From an uncultured Lautropia sp. (GTDB lineage: Bacteria; Pseudomonadota; Gammaproteobacteria; Burkholderiales; Burkholderiaceae_E): a stretch of DNA of 15,732 nt. Shown here piece by piece: positions 11,999-15,732 of this stretch. The notes beneath the pieces are model-generated. The model did no database searches and was not told where the DNA came from. It was given only the letters and a program-made list of their open reading frames with translations. Both the position numbers and the translations under genes were made by a program. Position 1 is the stretch's first letter, and each line of letters opens with the position of its first letter. The stretch spans positions 1 to 15,732 of the forward strand of contig CALIXC010000076.1 of the NCBI GenBank assembly GCA_938046755.1. The letters are read 5' to 3'.

Positions 11999-12850
11999 AT
12001 GTCTGCCACCTTAACTTCCACGCCCCAGGGCCATGAACGGACGGCCTACTTCATTTCCGACGGCACCGGCATCACCTCCGAGACCGTGGCGATGTCGCTG
12101 CTGAGTCAGTTCGAAGGTCTGAAGACGCGCAACGTGCGCCTACCCTTCATCGACAGCGAAGCCAAGGCCCATGAAGCCGTGGCGCGCATCAACCTGGCAG
12201 CACAGAGCGACGGGCGCCGGCCGCTGGTGTTCTCGACGCTGGCCATCCCGGCGATCAGTGGGATCGTGCAGACGGCCAACGCGTGCTATCTGGACCTGAT
12301 CGGCACCTTCGTGTCCAGCCTGGAAACGGAGCTGAGGCGCGAGGCCTCACGCGGGGTGGGTCAGTTCCACCGCATCAAGAGCCCGGACGAATACCAGGCC
12401 CGGATCGACGCGATCAACTTCTCGCTGTCGCACGACGACGGCCAGCAGCATGCGGAGCTGGGCACGGCGGACGTGATCCTGGTGGGGGTGTCGCGCTGCG
12501 GCAAAACGCCCACCAGTCTGTACCTGTCCATTCAGCATGGCATCAAGGCGGCCAACTACCCCCTCATCCCCGAGGACTTCGAGCGGATGCGGCTGCCGGA
12601 GGTGCTCTACCAGTACCGTCACAAGCTGTTCGGGCTGACCATCTCGCCGGAGCGACTGCACGAGGTCCGCAGCGAGCGCCGGCCCGACAGCCGCTATGCG
12701 GCGCTGGAGAACTGCCGTGACGAGGTGCGCCAGGCCGAGTCGATGATGCGTCGCGAGGGCATCTCGATGCTGTCAACGACCACGAAGTCGATCGAGGAAA
12801 TTGCGGCGACGATCCTGACGGTGATCCAGCTGGACGAAGGCGGAAAGTAA
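11999..12850 (+). CDS. ppsR: PEP synthase regulatory protein (kinase/pyrophosphorylase), DUF299
   Basis: PpsR inactivates PpsA by ADP-dependent phosphorylation of a threonine next to the catalytic histidine, and reactivates it by Pi-dependent dephosphorylation. The 283 residues match the family (~275). The start MSATLTSTPQGHERTAYFIS is followed by the N-terminal signature YFISDGTGITSETVAMSLL. The P-loop-like GVSRCGKTPTSLYL begins at G163. Downstream conserved segments are ANYPLIPEDF, LFGLTISPERLHEVRSERRP and AESMMRREGISMLSTTTKSI then EEIAATIL. The open frame extends to 11915 but that part covers the promoter region, and the family start fits 11999. Divergence from ppsA is the typical arrangement. 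The T of the T-C-H motif in PpsA here (GGRTCHAAI) is the expected target. Confidence 0.96.
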   Translation: MSATLTSTPQGHERTAYFISDGTGITSETVAMSLLSQFEGLKTRNVRLPFIDSEAKAHEAVARINLAAQSDGRRPLVFSTLAIPAISGIVQTANACYLDLIGTFVSSLETELRREASRGVGQFHRIKSPDEYQARIDAINFSLSHDDGQQHAELGTADVILVGVSRCGKTPTSLYLSIQHGIKAANYPLIPEDFERMRLPEVLYQYRHKLFGLTISPERLHEVRSERRPDSRYAALENCRDEVRQAESMMRREGISMLSTTTKSIEEIAATILTVIQLDEGGK

Positions 12851-12871
12851 CCCCGCCCCCTCCTCTCCCGG

Positions 12872-12890
12872 CGCTGCTGCTCAGGCAGCG
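12872..12890. terminator. Weak hairpin between convergent ppsR and SpoU genes
   Basis: CGCTGC and GCAGCG form a perfect 6-bp stem around a 7-base loop, 22 bases after the ppsR stop and 19 before the end of the convergent gene. No T-run follows, so a terminator role is only suggested by position. Confidence 0.3.
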
Positions 12891-12908
12891 TCCACAGCCA
12901 AGGCCCCG

Positions 12909-13895
12909 TCAGGAAGCGCTGGCGAGCCGCTGGCGCCGCTGCTCGAACAGGCAGACGGCGGCGCTGGCGGCAACGTTGAGCGATTCGACCCCGGGATCCT
13001 GCGGGATGGTGAGCCGGCAGCCCAGCTGGGCCTGCAGTGCGGGATCGATGCCCTCGCCTTCGTTGCCGAAGACCCAGGCCAGCGGCCGTCGCAGGTCGGT
13101 GGCGTAGAGCGACTGTCCGTCCTGAAGGACGGTGCCTGCCAGGGACAGCTCGCCGACCCTTGCCTTCAGCTGATCGAGGGAGATGTTCTCGTGGATGTCC
13201 AGCACGAAGTGTCCGCCCATGCCGGCGCGCAGCACCTTGGGCGCCCAGCAGGCCGCCGTGCCAGCCGTGGTGAGCACGGTACGAAGGCCGGCTGCGGCAG
13301 CCGTGCGCAGGATGGTGCCGACGTTGCCCGGGTCCTGGATGCGGTCGAGGATGACGAGGTCGTGGTCCGGACCGGAGGCCGGCGGCGCCGGTCGGGGCGT
13401 CTCGACCACGGCCAGCAAAGGTGACGGCGACGGCATGATGTCGAGCTGATCGAACAGCCTGTCGTCGAGCACCAGCCAGCTGGCCTGGGCCGCCAGGGCG
13501 GCCATCTCGGGATTTCCATCCATGCCGGCGGCGTCGCCGGGCGGGGTGTGTGCGCCCTGCTGCCGTTGCGGCGACACGCGCTGCCATGGGGAGGCGGACG
13601 GGGATCGATCCTGTTCCCGCCGGGAGGCCGAGGGAGAGGCTTCGCCGCCCTGGCCCAGCTGCTGGAACGTGCGCCGGGGCAGGACCAGTTGCAGGACGGG
13701 CCGACCGCCGGCCAGCCAGGATTCCAGCAGATGCCAGCCTTCCAGAACAGTCTGACCGCTTCGACGACGCTCACGGCCGGATTCGAGCAGCTCACGCAGG
13801 TGACGCAGACGCGGATTAGCGGTAGACTCGATCTCGACGGGGCTGTGGCGAAGCGTCTGGCGGGCGGACGCCAGCAAAGGGATGGGATCGGACAT
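12909..13895 (-). CDS. SpoU/TrmH-family RNA 2'-O-methyltransferase
   Basis: The 328-residue protein is a SPOUT enzyme transferring methyl from SAM to a ribose 2'-OH in rRNA or tRNA. An N-terminal substrate-binding domain (ESTANPRLRHLRELLESGRE, VLEGWHLLESWL) precedes the knot domain. Motif 1 is LDRIQDPGNVGTILRTAAAA (~183-202), motif 2 is WVFGNEGEGI (274-283) and motif 3 is IPQDPGVESLNVAASAAVCL (297 onward), with the knot residues N, E and S/N all present. The layout fits the RlmB/TsnR-like group; the substrate cannot be read from the sequence. Residues ~81-130 are a Ser/Pro/Gln/Arg-rich low-complexity insert between the two domains, not usual in the family. It lies 14 bases after rnhB on the same strand, a standard Burkholderiales pairing, and is probably co-transcribed with lpxB and rnhB. 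Confidence 0.92.
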   Translation of the reverse strand: MSDPIPLLASARQTLRHSPVEIESTANPRLRHLRELLESGRERRRSGQTVLEGWHLLESWLAGGRPVLQLVLPRRTFQQLGQGGEASPSASRREQDRSPSASPWQRVSPQRQQGAHTPPGDAAGMDGNPEMAALAAQASWLVLDDRLFDQLDIMPSPSPLLAVVETPRPAPPASGPDHDLVILDRIQDPGNVGTILRTAAAAGLRTVLTTAGTAACWAPKVLRAGMGGHFVLDIHENISLDQLKARVGELSLAGTVLQDGQSLYATDLRRPLAWVFGNEGEGIDPALQAQLGCRLTIPQDPGVESLNVAASAAVCLFEQRRQRLASAS

Positions 13896-13909
13896 GATGG
13901 GCAGAGGGT

Positions 13910-14509
13910 TCAGTGACCGGCCAGCACGCGGGCCACGGGGGCGAAGCTGCGGCGGTGGATCTCGCAGGGGCCGTGCTCGCGCAGGGCTGCCATGTGCACC
14001 GCCGTGCCATAGCCCATGTGCCGCTCGAAGCCGTAGGCGGGAAACTGCTCGGCATACTGCAGCATCAGGTGGTCGCGGACGGTCTTGGCCAGGATGGAGG
14101 CGGCAGCAATGGCCGGATCCTGGTCGTCACCGCCGATGACGGTCTCGACGCGCAGGCCTTCCAGCTTGGGGGCGCGGTTGCCGTCGATGCGGACATGACG
14201 GGGCTGGGGTTGAAGACCCTGGATGGCGCGGGTCATGGCCAGCAGGGTGGCGTGCAGGATGTTGAGGCGGTCGATCTCTTCGACGCTGGCGCTGGCCACC
14301 GCAAATGCCAGGGCCTTGTCGCGGATCTCGTCAGCCAAGGCTTCCCGGCGGCGGGCGCTGAGCTTCTTCGAGTCCCGCAGGCCCTCGATGGGATGATCGG
14401 GCGAGAGGATGACGGCCGCCGCCACGACCGGGCCAGCCAGCGGCCCTCGGCCGGCTTCATCGACGCCGGCGATGGTGGGATCGGCAGTGAACGGCAGGTC
14501 GGCAGTCAT
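13910..14509 (-). CDS. rnhB: Ribonuclease HII
   Basis: RNase HII cuts RNA in RNA-DNA hybrids and removes single misincorporated ribonucleotides. At 199 residues it matches the family. Motifs are IAGVDEAGRGPLAGPVVAAA (D17, E18), GLRDSKKLSARRR, INLxx-equivalent LNILHATLLAM, VRIDGNRAP (D109), AAASILAKTVRD (D146), YGFERHMGYGTAVHMAAL and a C-terminal HRRSFAPV. The four metal-binding acids are all present. It lies 25 bases after lpxB and 14 before the SpoU gene on the same strand. Linkage to lpxB is common in proteobacteria. Confidence 0.97.
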   Translation of the reverse strand: MTADLPFTADPTIAGVDEAGRGPLAGPVVAAAVILSPDHPIEGLRDSKKLSARRREALADEIRDKALAFAVASASVEEIDRLNILHATLLAMTRAIQGLQPQPRHVRIDGNRAPKLEGLRVETVIGGDDQDPAIAAASILAKTVRDHLMLQYAEQFPAYGFERHMGYGTAVHMAALREHGPCEIHRRSFAPVARVLAGH

Positions 14510-14534
14510 GGATCAGGGCGCTTCGAGGGGCCTT

Positions 14535-15732
14535 TCAGGCGCGGGACAGGTCGTCGAGCACGGTCTCGGCCACTCGACGGGCGCAGCCCTGGGCCAGCAC
14601 GTGGTGCATCTCGGCAAAGCGAGCCACCAGACGCTCACGCCCGCCGGCATCGTCGTGCTGCCGGACCATGGCCTCAGCCAGCGCCTGGGGCGTGGCGGCG
14701 TCCTGAATGAACTCGGGCACCAGGAACTCGCCCGCCAGGATGTTGGGCAGGCCGAACCAGGGCTGATAGGCCTTGTTCTTCATCATCCGGTAGGACAGCG
14801 GGGCCAGCTGGTAGGCGATGACCATCGGGCGCTTGAAGAGCGCCGCCTCCAGCGTGGCGGTGCCGCTGGCGATCAGCGTCTGGTCGCAGGCCGCCAGCGC
14901 GGTATGCGACTGGCCGGACAGCAGCTGCAACGGCAGGGTACGCCAGGCGGGATCGGTATCGATGAGCGCGCGCAACTGGGCCAGACGGGCCTCACCGGCC
15001 GCAGGCAGGATGAAGTGCCAGTCCGGATGCTGCTGGTGCATCAGCACGGCGGCAGCCAGGAAGGTGGGCGCCAGGTGCTCGACCTCGGCCCGGCGGCTGC
15101 CGGGCATCAGCGCGATGACAGTGCCCTGTGCCGGCAGGCCCAGCACCTGGCGGGCAGCGGCCTGGTCGGGCTCGAAGGGGATCTGATCGGCCAGCGGGTG
15201 GCCGCAGTAGGTGGCGGGAATGCCCGCCTCGCGGTAGATGGCTTCCTCGAAGGGAAAGACCAGCAGCATGTGATCCACCGCCTGGCGGATCTTCTCGATG
15301 CGCTCACGCCGCCAGGCCCAGATGGAGGGACTGACGAAATGATAGGTGCGCACGCCGGCAGCCCGCAGCCGGGCTTCCAGCCCCAGATTGAAGTCAGGGG
15401 CGTCCACGCCGACGAAGGCCTGGGCAGGCCAGCTCAGCAGCCGCAGGCGGAGCTGGCGGCGTACCCACAGAAGGCGCGGCAGTGCCTTGAAAGCTTCGGC
15501 GTAGCCATGGACGGCCAGCCATTCGGAGGGCCACCAGACCTCGAAGCCCTCGGACTGCATGCGGGGGCCGCCAATGCCGGCGCAGACCGCGCGGTCCGTG
15601 CCGGACGACGGAGAATGCGCCCCTGCGCCCTCCTCCCTAGACGAAACGGCCCGGCCGCCTGGCTGGCTGGCTGAAGGCGTGGCGCTGGAAGCGCCCTGCC
15701 CACGCCAGCAGGCCAGCACGGAGGCCGCCAGC
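14535..15732 (-). CDS. lpxB: Lipid-A-disaccharide synthase, 5' end cut by the window
   Basis: LpxB joins UDP-2,3-diacylglucosamine to lipid X to give the lipid A disaccharide at the inner membrane (GT19 family). The open frame runs off the right edge. The last bases encode L-A-A-S-V-L-A, which continues the family N-terminus after the missing G-E-A-S-G-D motif, so the GTG at 15719 is not the start. Visible motifs are GIGGPRMQSEGFEVWW, FVGVDAPDFNLGLE, YHFVSPSIWAWRRERIEKIR, LVFPFEEAIY, YCGHPLADQIP, VIALMPGSRRAEVEHLAPTF, LIASGTATLEAALFKRPMVI and GLPNILAGEFLVPEFIQ. A ~35-residue Ser/Gly/Ala-rich insert (nucleotides 15588-15710) sits where the family has a short helix-strand link. It is the first gene in view of an lpxB-rnhB-SpoU operon and confirms a Gram-negative host. 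Confidence 0.96.
   Translation of the reverse strand, partial: LAASVLACWRGQGASSATPSASQPGGRAVSSREEGAGAHSPSSGTDRAVCAGIGGPRMQSEGFEVWWPSEWLAVHGYAEAFKALPRLLWVRRQLRLRLLSWPAQAFVGVDAPDFNLGLEARLRAAGVRTYHFVSPSIWAWRRERIEKIRQAVDHMLLVFPFEEAIYREAGIPATYCGHPLADQIPFEPDQAAARQVLGLPAQGTVIALMPGSRRAEVEHLAPTFLAAAVLMHQQHPDWHFILPAAGEARLAQLRALIDTDPAWRTLPLQLLSGQSHTALAACDQTLIASGTATLEAALFKRPMVIAYQLAPLSYRMMKNKAYQPWFGLPNILAGEFLVPEFIQDAATPQALAEAMVRQHDDAGGRERLVARFAEMHHVLAQGCARRVAETVLDDLSRA

Noticed and set aside
14409..15674. 421-codon plus-strand open frame opposite lpxB and rnhB
   Set aside because: Shadow frame. Both genes on the other strand are complete in their motifs.
1..15732. CRISPR arrays, tRNA, rRNA or tmRNA genes, insertion sequences
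   Set aside because: No regularly spaced repeats, no cloverleaf or rRNA signatures, and no transposase or terminal inverted repeats were seen on either strand. smpB is not accompanied by ssrA here.

Overview
The window is mostly chromosomal sequence from a high-GC betaproteobacterium. The gene order lpxB-rnhB-trmH/spoU-ppsR|ppsA-nfeD-SPFH ... smpB|ratA-rnfH-guaB is a Burkholderiales-type housekeeping neighbourhood, and the protein sequences suit a Lautropia-like organism. The genus is an inference from overall style, not proven here. The first ~1.8 kb looks different. It is a run of small, threonine/alanine/proline-rich, unrecognised genes on the minus strand that resemble actinobacterial accessory or mobile-element genes. 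It joins the betaproteobacterial part in-frame inside guaB at 1819-1839, most likely through a metagenome-assembly chimera at a short shared sequence. An integrated element is the less likely alternative.

Layout from left to right. 1-1567 holds an actinobacterial-like minus-strand cluster with stop/start overlaps of the ATGA type, including a possible DUF6907-like protein and, at the junction, the 3' part of a helix-turn-helix (excisionase-like) gene. 1819-2673 is the 5' 285 codons of guaB, without the catalytic cysteine. 2709-3811 is rnfH and ratA, with smpB divergent from them at 3878-4330. 4331-7480 is an accessory insert between smpB and the SPFH gene. It holds a 743-codon membrane protein joining a PycTM/DUF5706 domain to a C-terminal beta-propeller-like domain, and a convergent fitAB-type (RHH/PIN) toxin-antitoxin pair with a palindromic operator. 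7503-9099 is an nfeD-SPFH (membrane protease-partner/stomatin) pair. 9112-9500 is intergenic and carries the ppsA terminator. 9501-11912 is ppsA, divergent from its regulator ppsR (11999-12850). 12909-15732 is the lpxB-rnhB-SpoU methyltransferase operon on the minus strand, with lpxB cut by the right edge.

Working links: PpsR is the known kinase/phosphorylase of PpsA, and the two are divergent neighbours here. SmpB and RatA both act on ribosomes (trans-translation; RatA as subunit-association inhibitor in E. coli, or as a COQ10-like quinone binder). NfeD and the SPFH protein are usual partners. The most interesting item is the PycTM-propeller protein. PycTM domains are the membrane effectors of Pycsar antiphage systems, but here no cyclase is next to it and the protein carries a predicted extracytoplasmic propeller, suggesting a sensor-effector of undescribed architecture. 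A second theme is low-complexity insertions in otherwise conserved enzymes (RnfH, the SpoU methyltransferase, LpxB).
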